From Cunninghamia lanceolata (Eukaryota; Streptophyta; Pinopsida; Cupressales; Cupressaceae): a stretch of 64,000 bases of DNA. The position numbers were made by a program, and so were the translations under genes. Of the stretch, positions 47,501 to 59,620 are shown one piece after another. Every line of letters starts with the position of its first letter. The stretch's first letter is position 1. The stretch spans positions 496,001 through 560,000 of the forward strand of contig BSBN01001199.1 in the NCBI GenBank assembly GCA_027924645.1. Direction: 5' to 3'. The notes beneath the pieces were generated by a model that ran no database searches, was not told the origin of the DNA, and saw only the letters and a list, made by a program, of their open reading frames with translations.

Positions 47501-49300
47501 GTAAAAAAGGAATTACCATATGCATAGTGGAACAACCAAGGCATCAGAGGTTACAGGTGGACAACCACATAATATGCATGATCAACTAATGATACAGTAA
47601 AGAAAGATGTCTATAGGAGTATATAAGACTACATCATCATTACAATTGCATGCCATATCACATATTAAGTTTGATCATCCAGAGTGTATAGAGAAGGAGT
47701 AAAAGTATCACATCCATCAAGTGGAGTATCACCGAGGTATAACTTTATGAATATCAAAATACACTTTGCAATCTCAGTGTTATATTCAGCTATAGAAAGA
47801 TATAGGAGATCAAGAAAACATTTATATATTTATCTTGCGGTAAACATCCTAAGTGAATATGCTGCTCTAACATAGGAGTAGCAGAGAAAGATTAAAACAT
47901 ATCTTGTTGTTTTGAAAAGGTAACATCATATGATAAAGCAACATGTGGAGTCTTTGGTGTCATTTGAAAACAGGATATACCAATTTTGCATCAAAACTTA
48001 CATTGTTCTATGCTATCTATAGCTCGAATCAAGCTTCTTTCTTTCAAGACAGTGAAGGTAAAATGCAAGAAAATTGCATTATGAGCTTTACAGGACACAA
48101 CTAGAGGTATAGTTTTCTTCAAAATATCGAAACCCTTACCATATTGAATACATGAATGATAGATATAGAGAAGAAATGAAAGGTTTTGAACTCTGGAAGA
48201 TCTATACTTAAAAATTAGAAATAGCAAGCAAGCATACAGAATATGGCCACGGGACCATAATGAAGCTTTTTCTAACAAGAGATCGAAGCCAGTTCATGTT
48301 CACAAGAGGTCCAGTTTGTATTTTTCCTGAGTTGCATTTTCTTATCATTATAAGGAGAACAAATTGCATATTCAGAAGGAGATGATAAAATAAAACTCAT
48401 TTTGCTCAAACCCACATAGGGTTTCATTCTCAAAATGCTAAGAAGTGCATATTCCAGTCACGGCCTTTGGTACAAAAGAAATGCAACTATAGCCACAACT
48501 TCTAAAAGCCCTTATCAAGCCTTCAACTATAGGAAAAATGAAAAGGAATGTATGCAGATTTTGAGTCAATAAACTAACCTTGCTTTAAGAAGCATTAGGT
48601 GCATAAGAATGTGTTTTTAACCATTTTGTTGCCTTCTAGAGAGCTCGACCCAGTCAATAATGGCAGCCCAAAATACAACACAAGAGAGGTGATAGCACAT
48701 AACAAAGAAGCAAGACAAATTGTATCAGAAGAGTTCTATGTCCGTGGCTATAAGCCCATTTATTAGTGGTGAAAATGCAAAGAACAAGTTCAAAACTGGT
48801 TGTAGACATTTACCTTTGTTCCTACAAAGGAATCATGAAGTATGTTCAAGAAAATTGTAGATAGTTGAGAGTTTCTTCTTCAAACCCTAGTAATTCATGG
48901 TGGTCCGTTCCATAGATACAAAGTGTGGTGACAAAGAAGGTGTACATAGAACACAGAGAAATGCATAAAGACAATACACAGCCACGACCAGAGGGCCAGA
49001 AAGATCAATGAGGAATGAAGAAAATGGATATACAGGTCACATAGATATTTACCTTGCATTTCCTATTAGAAATCTTGAAAAAACATGCATAGTAATAGTG
49101 GAATCAAAGTTCTTTTTTTTGCTCCAAACCCTAGTTCTCATGGTGGTGGTGCACAGAGAGCCTCTTCTTAAAAGTTGAAGGTGTGAAAATGAGTCCGAGT
49201 TTCTAGGGCAAGGGTGTTTTGTGATTAGGGTTCCATCGATACCCTAAATTGATGGTGATTTTTATCACATCAATTTCTATTTTCCAAGCCCAACTAATAC
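47501..49300 (-). other. Possible upstream part of the copy-1 transcription unit
   Basis: On the minus strand, splice-donor-like sequences AAG/GTAAATGTC (about 48812) and CAAG/GTAAATATC (about 49053), and CAAG/GTTAGTTT (about 48580), follow short exon-like stretches. Two similar segments of about 235 bp (near 48800-48930 and 49040-49160) each contain an AACCCTAG telo-box-like motif and a CATGGTGGT block, suggesting a tandem duplication of a first exon. Coding potential is poor, so this may be non-coding or decayed. Confidence 0.3.
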
Positions 49301-52300
49301 CCACGGGGTATTAAATATTTGTTAACAATGTTTCATGCCTAGGCTACATGCCTTGAAAACCCCATGGTCCCTTTTTCCATTTTGAAGGTGATTCCAAAAC
49401 ATTTTCATGATGCCTTTAAAATGCAGATTGAGTGGAGGTCGAGCCCTAGGGGCTTTTAACTTTTCAAAACCTCATATGCCCTTAGGAAATTTTTGCAAGC
49501 TAGAAAGACAACCCTCATAGGATTTCATTTTTTTTTTACAAAACCATATATTATGCCATGATATATTTTTATGATTTTTATAGAAAAATCATATATCCAT
49601 CAAAGTAATATACTTGGCATGTGTAAAATCAATGCCTTGTATTTTTTTTTTTTGTGAAAGAAAAAATCGAGACAAATTAGGAAGCAAAAACTGCAAATCA
49701 TTGTAAAATGATGTTTTAAAGCAATATCTTATAAATTGCTTTAAAATATTCATTATTTATGCAGTTAAAACAAGTAAAGCAAACAATATCTTATTTTTTT
49801 GAGTTTGCTTTCTTTTAGGCAGATATGGACAAAAATGAAGTCTTTATTGGGTAGATAAAGCATATTTTCAGTTGGGACCACCTCAGAGGGATTTTTGGAC
49901 AGTTTCTTTCTTCAGTTTGGAGAAAGTTTGGTGGCAGTTTTCAAGGCTTTTTATGGAGCTCGAAAATGGATCAGGATAACTATTTTTAGGAGCTTTTTTC
50001 CCATCTTTTCTAGAGAGATCATTCTGCAGGCATATATTGGAGAAAGCTAGCTCTTTCTTAGTAGTTCAGATCATTGTTTCTTCTCTCTTGAGCACAGGCA
50101 GAGAGTTCATAGACATTTTTGACTTAGATTTTGTCAGATTTTCATGTACTCCTTTTAGTTCAATACAGAAGAGAAGTCCTATTTCACTTCTTTTGCCTTC
50201 ATAGTTACAATATTGATTTGATGCTTCATTGTGATAACAAACATTTTGTCCTTTGTCGTGTCTCATTATTGTGGAACTGTGTGCAAATATTTCATATGAT
50301 TCTAGTTGCATGTTGAATTCAAATCGAGCCTTCATGCAAATTACTTTTGAATTGTATGTTCTAAGTGAAGTTGTGAGAGTTCATGTTTAAGGAGCTATTT
50401 GTGAGTGAAAGTATTGAGATAGGTTAGAAATTAGGAGCATATTCTATTTAAGTTTGAATCCCATTTCATTTTATTCTCTCACCTTTTCCCTCAACAAATT
50501 ATTTAGATTAAAAAAATATCATTAGGAGAACCAGCTCACTTTGGAGGTTCACTCCGCATTCAGGCAACCCACAGGCCTAGGAGTGTTCCCATGTGTAAAC
50601 ATATAGCTAAGTTGGTAGCTTATCATAGGGTGCATATCTGATTGATAACAATTATATGATCTCTCTTGTGCAATTTAGTAAGAGAAATCATATATATTAT
50701 ATACTTGTAATTTTTTCAATGTGTAATGATTGAATGAATATGCTATATGGTTAAAATAATTTAATTGCTCTCACACTTATGAAGAAATTATAATTGTAGG
50801 CTACTTCTATTATATACTCCTACACATGCCTAACATGATAAAATAGAAGGAAATATCATATTACTTGTTTATAAGAACACATTTTTCGAGAGAACATAGA
50901 ACTAGAACATTGTTTAGTTAGCATCTTTTGATCCAAACACATTTAATACATGCACATAGAATCAAAGAATCATGAATTTTCCCTATAACATAGATATGAA
51001 ATAAAATCTTAAATACAACAATTATGAAAATTACATAAAAAAACCATATTCATTCAAATCGTTTTATCTCATTTATTATGCATTTCTTCTAAATATGTTA
51101 ATCATGAAAAAAAATAGAAATTATAATACCATTCCATAGAGCACAAACACTAATAAGTCTTGACATCATCTACTAACTCAAAATTAATAATTGCACTTAA
51201 TTCACATATTTGCTCATTCATGGCAAAATGCAACAGATTAGCTAAATGAAATATGTTTATTTATGTGAAGACTAAATAGAGTCCTTATATCCACCTGAAG
51301 AAATTTAAATTGAATAGAAAAATAAATATATTCTCAAGATCTTATTGGTTTCCCATCATTTATGACTATTTAAATTAAATTATTTTTTAAAAATGTAATA
51401 AATGTAAGGTCGAAATCTTTTCCATATATTACAAATATGGATTTATTACAATATGACAATGTTCCATGTCACAATCACTTATTTATGCAAATTGTATGGT
51501 CAAGATTTGTTTGATAGTTGTCATTTTAATCTCTACCATTGGTGTATGTATTTTATCTAGTGCTCCTCACTAAGGGGACATTTATTGAAACACTTAATAA
51601 GATATAAAGCTACTACATTATAGTAACTTGAAGCTAAATATAATTTTTTATTTTATTTATTAAATGATATAAGGGGATTGTATAACTTTAGAGTGTGTGA
51701 GTCCTCTAATGCCCCATCCCTTTTATTTCTTTTTTTCACCTTCTTTGAGATGGCTTACCAATTCAATTGCCAATGAATGTATGACTAGTGGGTTTGTTTC
51801 CATTAAAATAAATGAGAACATTCTTATGTAGAAGGTATGTTGTTGTACTAATTTTAAACAACTTGAACTAAAAAAACTATACTCTAGTGATTTGTCTATT
51901 GAAAGACTACAATGGAGTAACAAACATTGATTTTATGATTTGTTAGCTTTCACAGCCATGGTAGAAGTATTTGAAATTAAAAATCTTTCTTGAAATTTTT
52001 TATTTTTCTAATTAGACATTTAATATAAATTATGAAATATTGGTTGAAACAAAATGTGTTGTAATTATTGACATGAAAAATGATATAAAATATTATGAAC
52101 AATTTGAGAAAAAATGATGTTGAGCTTACTCATCCACAAAAATAAGACATTAGATACAAACTATAAGTCCAATCCTAAAATTATTTACATTGATAAGTTG
52201 ACACACACAATTTTTTGTCTAATTTAAGTGAAAAATAAAAAAAATGAACATTTGCAGTCATTATCTTTCATGTGAGTCAAGCAACTATCTTGAGTCCCCA

Positions 52301-53762
52301 TTTCTAAGGAATTGAATTATGTATAGAAATTTAATGTGGTATTATTGAAGTCATGAAGTTGAATTGATACTTATGATGATGTTTCTTTTTTAAATGTATG
52401 CGTTATGTAGGCTCATCTACATCGATAGTTCTTTGAATGTGGAACTAAGTTGAGACTATGACTATGTGACATGTTGATAGAGTTTGATTTTCATTGTGTT
52501 CCTAAAATTTATTGATATTGATGCTTTTTATCCATAAACAAGAGTCTAAATTCTACTTCACTAGTATTCAACTATAGATGTATCTTTATAAACTATTTTC
52601 AAACTTCTATAGCCAATTACATAACATAAATACTTGAATGGCTATATAGTGTGTCTTCAAAATTAGTACAATGATATAGCCATTCATTCACACTATACCT
52701 CTTTAATGGTTGAAATGTATTTCATTCACACACCATATAGACATTCACTTGAATAAGAAAATGTTGTGATCAATTCATACTATTGTGATCATTTTTTACA
52801 TGCCACCCATGTGAGTACTTTACTTGGTAGGAGTCAATTCAATGGTTTTCCTTCTTCTTGAGTAGAATTACTTGTATTATTTGTAGTAGATTACTCTATG
52901 AACTTGCAATGGTTGAAGGAGAAAGTAAAGAATCATTAAAATACACTCACAGTGGGATGAAGGTTGAGGCTTACCCTAATGTTAAAAGAAATGGGAAAAA
53001 ACTTGACCTAAGGGAAGACTAGCTTCCTCAAATCCACTTTAAGTATGCAATTTCACAATCTTAATTGCTTCAAAAATCCATTTAGGATGTAACTAAAAAA
53101 CAATAGCATTTTAGGATGTTTATAAATTATATCTACAATATAGTTGAAAAGTGTTAATCCCAACACTAATTTTCCAACTAGCATGGTGATCACTCAAGTA
53201 TATAGTCTATGTTCATAGAAATACTTGTTCTTAGCTCTAATGGATATGAAAATTACTAAAAAAAGGAATCAAAACATCTCATGTTACCTTCTTGGGAAAC
53301 AACATGTACCTTAGACATGTTATGGGCTCAAATTGGGAACCTAAATGACAAGAATATGAAAAAATGCCTAAACTCAATTCTTCCTCTTCTTGCATATTCA
53401 ATCTAGATAAGCTATCATTTCATGTAGGCTGGTGACTACAAAAAATCCCATTGGATTCAAAATTGACACTTCAATGCTCCATATATCCTTCATCTTCTAA
53501 AATCCATAAATTTTATGTATAGTCTCAAAACAAGGTGTCATTACTTTCAAAGAACATATATATTTTAGAGAAATATAAATATGTACATATAGGATGCCAC
53601 CAAAAGGTTTCTTCCTCTACAAAATAAGTTCATTTATGAGGGAAAAAATATGGCCAACCACTCTATATAGTCACTCATCTCACAAGCTAAAGTACAATAA
53701 TATGTCTCACTTATAAGCCAACCCTATCTTTTGACTAAAATTATGTTTATTAAAAAATTTAT
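49301..53762. other. AT-rich intergenic stretch
   Basis: No domain, LTR terminus or RNA gene was recognised. Short open frames at 50066-50335 and 51723-51923 have no known motif. A segment near 50725-50760 resembles 46270-46305. Confidence 0.45.
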
Positions 53763-53763
53763 T

Positions 53764-53824
53764 GGGGGTTTGATCTAAGGAAGATATATTGAACCCCAAG
53801 CTATGGGAGTTAGATCAAACCCCC
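53764..53824. other. Perfect 14-bp inverted repeat (hairpin)
   Basis: GGGGGTTTGATCTA (53764-53777) is exactly complementary to TAGATCAAACCCCC (53811-53824), with a 33-base loop. It lies just before the recognisable LINE sequence. Confidence 0.85.
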
Positions 53825-53858
53825 CAAGCCTAAGTTGAAGCATTGAGAAAGTCTCTTT

Positions 53859-54780
53859 GATCTTATCAAAATTATTAAAAGAAAAGTTATTTTTGCCTCA
53901 CCTTTTGGTAACATGTCTCTAGTCAAATGGGAGAAAGTTTGCCTTCCTAAAACTCATGGTGGTCTTAATATCAGATTTATAAGAAATATGAATAAAGCCC
54001 TTCTTTCCAAAATCAACTGGAATCTGATTAACAGTAATAAAGAATGGGGAGCCATTATGCAAGCTAAGTACTTATAGGGTGCTGACAACCTAAGTTTCCT
54101 TTATCAAGAGGGGCTCCCTCAGGGTTTAGTTATTTGGAACAAAATGGTCAAATCTAGAAGCTTAATTAAACAGGGGCTTAAATGGAAACTAGGGAATGGC
54201 AATATTATAAATTTTTGGGAGGACCCTTGGGTTGCTGACAAGGCCCTTGCTACTCAAGAGAAAAATGAGGTTATTGCTGATATAGCCAAACAATTTTTTG
54301 GGTCAAAAAGTTGTTATTATATTCATCATGAGAATGGTATTAGACTTTGGAAAAATCTTTTTAAGTGTTGTAATAATCATCCTGAGCTTATTCTGAGAAT
54401 GAGATCTATACAACAACTATTGGTGGGTACTAGAATTCGTCTCTTTCCTAGAGAAGATGAGTTGCATTGGTCACCTGACAAAAGAGGTCGCTTCTCTGTT
54501 AACTCTACTTACCATCTGCTGATTCTTGATGTTTACAAAAATGAGCTTTGGAGGAAAGTTTGGAACCATAAACTAATTCCTAAAGTTAATATGTTTTGGG
54601 TGGATTTGGTTCATAAATAGAAGATCTTAACCCAAGATAATTTGCAAAAAAATGGTTTCTCTCTGGTCAATACGTGTGTTCTGTGCCTTAAGGAAGAGGA
54701 AACTGTTCCTCATCTAATTCTTCATTGTGACTTTGCCGGGGAAGTTTGGAGTTTAATTCTGTAGAACTTTGGCATACAGT
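53859..54780 (+). pseudogene. LINE ORF2 C-terminal region with zf-RVT domain
   Basis: The frame runs through stops at about 54076, 54618 and 54761. It includes GNGNIINFWEDPW and the zf-RVT signature (PF13966): WSPDKRGRFSVNSTY, LWRKVWNHKLIPKVNMFWVD, then CVLCLKEEETVPHLILHC with its zinc-ligand cysteines and histidine. This domain is typical of the end of plant L1-type reverse transcriptase proteins. Confidence 0.92.
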
Positions 54781-55609
54781 GGGTTTGCAATAAAGATATT
54801 AGAGAGGTTATTACTAATTCGTTTCCTACTTTTTCTCATCCCTAGCTTGTGGAGCTCTGGAACCAAACTCTTCCCTTTATTGGTTGGACATTGTCGAAAG
54901 AACAGAATAATAGAATCTTTAGGGAAGCTATCAAGGACTCTTCTCAAGTTTATCAGTCTTTCTCTAAGCTCCTCATTGAAAGTGTTGCTAATTCTCCTAT
55001 CAAAATTGCTGATAAACCCCTCACTCAATAAGAGGAAAGCATTGTTGTCAATTGGAGAATTCTTAACCAAATTCCTGCTCATGACAATTCAAAGCAGACT
55101 TTGAGATTAAATGCAAGATGGACTCCTCCGAGGTCTGATTGGCTCAAACTTAATTTTGATGGGGCTTCAAAGTCCAACGGAAAGGCTAGTGGTGGTGGAT
55201 TATCAGGGATGATAGAGGGGAGCTTGTTGCTGCCTATACTGGTGGTTTAGGTATTCAAAGTGATAACTATGTTGAGGCCTCTACTCTCTTATGGGGAGTT
55301 AAATTGGCTATTTCTTTGGGCATTTCTCATTTGCATATACAAGGGGACTCTAAACTTGTCCTTGATGTTGTTACCAATACTTCGGTCTGCGGGTGGAGGA
55401 TTAAGGATATCATTGTGGATATCCAAATTCTTATTCAGAGAATTTCTAGAGTGGAATTCTCTCATATCTACAGAGAGGGGAATGAAGTTGTTGATGCTCT
55501 TGTAGATTATGGTCAGCAATTTATGAATTGGAGATGTTGGTGCCAATATAACAATATTCCCATTAACATAAGGGAACTAATTCAAAAAGAAATGACTTGT
55601 CAAGGATGA
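54781..55609 (+). pseudogene. LINE RNase H domain (RVT_3 type)
   Basis: After a decayed linker, the sequence LKLNFDGASKSNG (about 55145) begins an RVT_3-type RNase H domain (PF13456). It continues, after a one-base shift near 55195, with RDDRGELVAAYTGG, LGISHLHIQGDSKLVLD and IYREGNEVVDALVDYG. The acidic residues of the first strand, the GDS motif and the final Asp are all present. The ORF stops at 55607-55609, overlapping the ATG of the next ORF as ATGA. Confidence 0.9.
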
Positions 55610-57450
55610 CTCATCACATTGAGAGTACCATCCTAGCTGGATGGTTTTGTTGTGCAAAGATGATGTGGATGCCTGAGTATGGGATTATTATGACATATTG
55701 TACCTTTCTGACTAATGCCATTTTGGCATCTTTGATCACCTGCGTTAAGGTGAGTTGGATATGTGATGATGATAGTAAATTTAAAAATATCATATTCGAG
55801 CATGGGAAGAATTGGCAAAGGTTGGAGATTGTGAAGGCATTTCAGGATATTGATGACTCACGCATGTTGGTTTATTGCTTCATTTATTATTTCATGATTC
55901 CCTTCAGTGCATCTAGAATTATCTTGCGAAGTCACTTTGTGGAAAGGTATCTTTGGCTCTATGTTCTATGTGTTTTTGAGGGTAAGGCAAAAATGGGGGG
56001 AGACGGAATTTGCACAGAACCAATATCTTGTTGCAAATTTAAGGACAATGATGTTGTTTGGCATTATTGCAAGGAAGGTGGCATAAGTCCTTTTCTAGAA
56101 TGCCTCAATGGATATGATGAAAACTTGTCTGTGCAGTGTGCCCTTTCATGGCAGAATTGTAGAGTTACCATTGGCAGAATTAGGTTTGAAATCTCTGAAG
56201 AGGTTATAGCCATGCCGACTGGCCTTTCCACCAAGGGTACTAAGCTACAAAAGAAGGATAAGGTGGCTGACCATCAAAACCAGAAGCTTTTCCTAGGTGA
56301 GGGAGAGGAATTAGTCCCGTACCAGGTAGGGTTTGAACACGCTAAGCTGCCAGAGCCATGGGATGAGATGTGCTTTCTATTAATAAAATATTTCACACTG
56401 GAAGGTCATTTCACCAGGTTTTACAATTATCACCTCCCCCTACTCAATCATTTTAGGTGTACTGCTTTGATAAGTTTTCCTTTTTATTTGATGTCTTCCC
56501 TTGAACACTTTATTTTTTAGGTTAAAGCTAAATTTGATAAAAAAACCCTCTAAAGGCCCCATTCCTTTGCATCAAGGTCTCATTCTTCCTTTGTATAATT
56601 TTCACCTTACCTTAGACCCACCTAAGCCAATCCAGCCCTCCATTGTTGAGGTCCCTATTGACACTTTCCCCATTGTTGCCACTGTCTCTGAGGAACCCTG
56701 CCCTACTCCTAATTCTCAAAAAATGAAAGGGGTTTCCTTTTCTGAGACCCTTGAGGAGACCATGGTGAAGAATATGCATACTCCTATTTCTAAAGGGAGT
56801 GTGAAAAGTAAGGAAAGAAAATTCAAGGAGATGGCTTCTTCTGGGGAGGTTACGGGGGACACAATAGGGACCTATAAGAATATGAACAATGACTATGTGG
56901 GCCCTATGAAAAAGTATAAAACCAAAATGGAGGCTAAGTGTAAGAATGAGGGTTTCTCTTCTGGGGTGAGAAGGTCAGGAAGAATTGCTGGTAAACCAGC
57001 CCCGCAGATCAAATTAATTGATTATTCTGAAAGTGATTTAGAAGCTTCCACTCAGGGGGAGGATTATTTGAAAGCTAGAGACATTGAGGTCCAAGATATT
57101 TCTGAGGAGGGTGCAGGTGAGGGAGAAGAGAACCAGATTGAGGACTCTGGTAGTGAGGGTGGTGGTCCTGTGGATAATGATGTTGAAGGGGAGAGGATGA
57201 TTGTGAAGGAGGTTGAAGAGGAGACTAAGGAGGAGGAGATGGCCAAGGGAATGATATTGTTGTTCTCAAGGGACAAGTGGATGATTTGGAATAGAAGGTT
57301 CGATCTATGGGAGTCTCTATAAGCAGTATGCTCTGTCACTTGGCTATGCTCAACCTAACTCTGCTGCAGGAACATGGGACTCAGGCTAATGGTGAGGATG
57401 AGGAGAAATTCAAAAAACTTGATGAAATCATGGAATTTCTGGTTAAATGC
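55606..57450 (+). pseudogene. Unidentified ORF downstream of LINE RNase H (N-terminal globular, charged middle)
   Basis: An ATG at 55606 overlaps the RNase H stop codon. The first frame runs to 56520 and encodes a globular, Trp/Cys-rich region. It includes a FEISEEVIAMPTGLSTKG motif at 56185-56238 and a WDEMCFLLIKYFTLEGHFTR stretch. A shift near the T run at about 56512 moves to a second frame (56521-57322). That frame carries a Pro-rich segment, an RRSGRIAGKPAP basic patch and a strongly acidic Glu-rich stretch. Another frame then gives a short helical tail to about 57450. I do not recognise the family. It may be a genuine third ORF of this LINE lineage or a captured gene. Confidence 0.6.
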
Positions 57451-57668
57451 TAGGAGGATGTATCTCCTTAGTCTTATTTCTCTTTATGTTTTATGTTGTC
57501 TATCTATTGCTATTTACTTTCTGTTGTTAATGTTGTAGTTGGTTTGGGTAGCACTTTTTGTTCGTGAGCCTTCCTGTCTCTTTTTGTACTGATGTTGCAA
57601 GGGTTCAGCCCCTAATTTTTGCTGACTTATATTATCAATAACATGTGATTTTAGATTAAAAAATAAAG
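57451..57668 (+). other. LINE 3' UTR and A-rich tail
   Basis: A T-rich untranslated stretch contains GGTTCAGCCCCTAATTTTTG and ATTATCAATAACATG, which is typical of the 3' end of plant LINEs. It ends in an A-rich tract (GATTAAAAAATAAAG). Confidence 0.65.
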
Positions 57669-57689
57669 TGAAGCTACCCACAACTTAAT

Positions 57690-58350
57690 ATAAGAAATAG
57701 ATCAAATAAAACTATTGTAGTGATGATGCAAAATAAAAATAGTAGAATAGATTTAATTCCCACAAGAGAAATGCAAATACTCAAGAATAAAAATATCATT
57801 ATGAGACTCTTAAAAAACATGAATGAATAAAAAGCTAGAGGAGTGGATACATATAAGAAAGAAGGTAGGAAATACCAACCAATGAGAAAAGTAACTCCCA
57901 CTACTTAGAATAGGAGAGCATTACAATCATGAAAGATGTCATCTATCTTTATTATGACCCACTCACTAAAACTAAGAAAGCTAAATTAAATGTGTAGGGA
58001 AATACATAATGTCCAACTAAGGAAAGTGAAAATCCTAGACTAACAAACCCCTTAAGCATATCTTAGGTGGTTGAAAGGATGGGTCCAAAAAGTGAAGCTT
58101 GATGAGATACTGATACAAATAGATCGCCCCAAGAGAAGAAGCCCCCTAAGATGAGAGAAATAAGCTTCCCAAATAGAGAGAGAAAGGAGGGACTAAGTAG
58201 CCTCCCAAAGAAGTAGCCTCTTGTACCCCCAACAAAGCTTGTAAATAAGGAAACTTGTTTTCCATGAAGGGTTTGTTGAAGATGTTGATAATCTACTTCA
58301 AAGTTAGGAAGTATTAGAGACCAATTGCTTATCGATGGATAAAACACTAA
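57690..58350 (-). mobile_element. Copia LTR and RNase H terminus, unit 1
   Basis: The LTR-like sequence ends CTAACA at 58045 on the plus strand, next to a minus-strand polypurine remnant. Minus-strand 58300-58225 reads INIFNKPF, then MENKFPYLQALLGVQEATS, a decayed match to the DIFTKPL end of Copia pol. It is directly repeated, with divergence, at 58497-59175. Confidence 0.7.
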
Positions 58351-58369
58351 TCTCCAATATTGTATGACT

Positions 58370-58490
58370 TATGAGAAAGGTACTGACATCTTCACCAAAC
58401 TCTTCATAAAAAGAAAGTTTCTTCATTTATGAGCTTTTCTCAGGATGCAAGAGGTTACAATGTTCTACTATCTAAGAGTGGGGGATATAT
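58370..58490 (+). pseudogene. Plus-strand Copia pol terminus fragment
   Basis: The plus strand reads TDIFTKLFIKRKFLHL, a stop, then AFLRMQEV, followed by a purine-rich AAGAGTGGGGGA like a polypurine tract. It faces the minus-strand unit on its left and shows a head-to-head rearrangement or nested insertion. Confidence 0.65.
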
Positions 58491-58496
58491 ATAGAA

Positions 58497-59620
58497 TAAA
58501 CTATTCTAATAATGATACAAAATAGTAGAACAAAGTTAGTTCCCAAAAGAGAAGTACAAATATTCAAGAAATAAAATAACATTATGAGAGATCAAAAATC
58601 ATGAACCAATAACAAGATAGAGGAATGGATACATATATAGGAAAGAAGGAAGGCAAAACCAACCAACGAGAAAAGTAACTAGACAACTAGCCAAAATAAG
58701 CGATAGTTAAACTCATGAAAGATGTTATCTACCCTTATTATGAGCCAACCACTACAACTAAGAAAGCTAAATTAAACATGTAGGAAAATATATAGTATCC
58801 AATTTTTTTAAAAAAATTGCACTAACACCCCCTTAAGTGTATCTTAGGTTGGTGAAAAGATGGGTCTTGACAAATGAAGCCTAATGAAGTACCCGTGAAT
58901 AATAGATCCCCAAGAGAAAAAGTCCTCAAGAAGAAAGAAATAAACCTACACAAAATAAGGAGAGGAAATACCCCCCCCACCCCCGCCCCCCCAAAGTAGA
59001 GAGAGAAAGGAGGGACTAAGTATTCCCCCAAGGAAGTAGCTTCATGCACCCCCAACAATTATCATATATGAAGAAACTTTATTTCTATAAATGGCTTGGT
59101 GAATGTGTTGACAATATACTTAGAAGTTGAGTAGTATCAATGATCAATTACTTATCCATCGATAAGATCCTGAATTTAGTACATGTGGACCTCTATGTGC
59201 CTAGTTTGATGATGATGGATTAGGTTTTTGAGAGCTATACGATAGTCTAGCTGTCATAAGATGTGATTAATGGCTATATAAACTAGATACTAAGTTTAGT
59301 GAGAATATATTGAATCTAAATGGACTTAGTAGCAACATTAATAGTCCCTTAATAGTTAGCCTTAATGGAGGATAAATTACTAGAGGATTGTTTCATGATC
59401 AATGAAAAATAAGACCTGAACCAAGTGAGAAGCTATAACCTTAGGTGGACTTATGATCTTGAGAATCACCTACCCAATTTGAATCTATATACACCACAAG
59501 TCAATATTAGTTCCTACTATATATTGAATCCCAAAATAATGAGTAGCCTAAATATAATGGAGAATCCACTTGGTTGCCTTCTATAAAAGAGAAATTAATC
59601 TATTGTTAAATTTATATTTC
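58497..59620 (-). mobile_element. Copia LTR and RNase H remnant, unit 2
   Basis: The LTR-like sequence ends CACTAACA at 58827, followed by CCCCCTTAAGTG (minus-strand polypurine tract). Further right on the minus strand come VNTFTKPF and LLGVHEATSLGEY (about 59120-59030), RHIEVHMY (about 59195), SSNLSSIKANY, a stop, then GTINVATKSI (about 59390-59320), and DSNWVGDSQDHKST followed by GYSFSLGSG (about 59490-59420). These are decayed versions of the Copia RNase H boxes SSTEAEYRG and DxDWAGDxxDRKSTSGY. WILHYI near 59570 matches the end of RT. Confidence 0.82.
58971..58993. repeat. Poly-C tract
   Basis: Runs of 8, 5 and 7 C are separated by single bases. It lies in the spacer of the Copia remnant. 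Confidence 0.85.

Larger units (their letters stand above)
53855..57668 (+). mobile_element. LINE (L1-type) 3' portion with RNase H and an extra downstream ORF
   Basis: From about 53859 a reading frame carries the LINE C-terminal region (LVKWEKVCLPKTHGGLNI), then a zf-RVT domain, then an RNase H domain. A further ORF follows and then a 3' UTR that ends in an A-rich tail (about 57650-57668). The RT itself is missing, so the copy is 5'-truncated, as LINE copies usually are. Several stops and frameshifts mark it as inactive. A target-site duplication was not identified. Confidence 0.85.

Noticed and set aside
57064..57339. Minus-strand 91-codon frame
   Set aside because: Antisense shadow of the Glu-rich segment of the LINE downstream ORF, giving a Ser/Pro-rich peptide.
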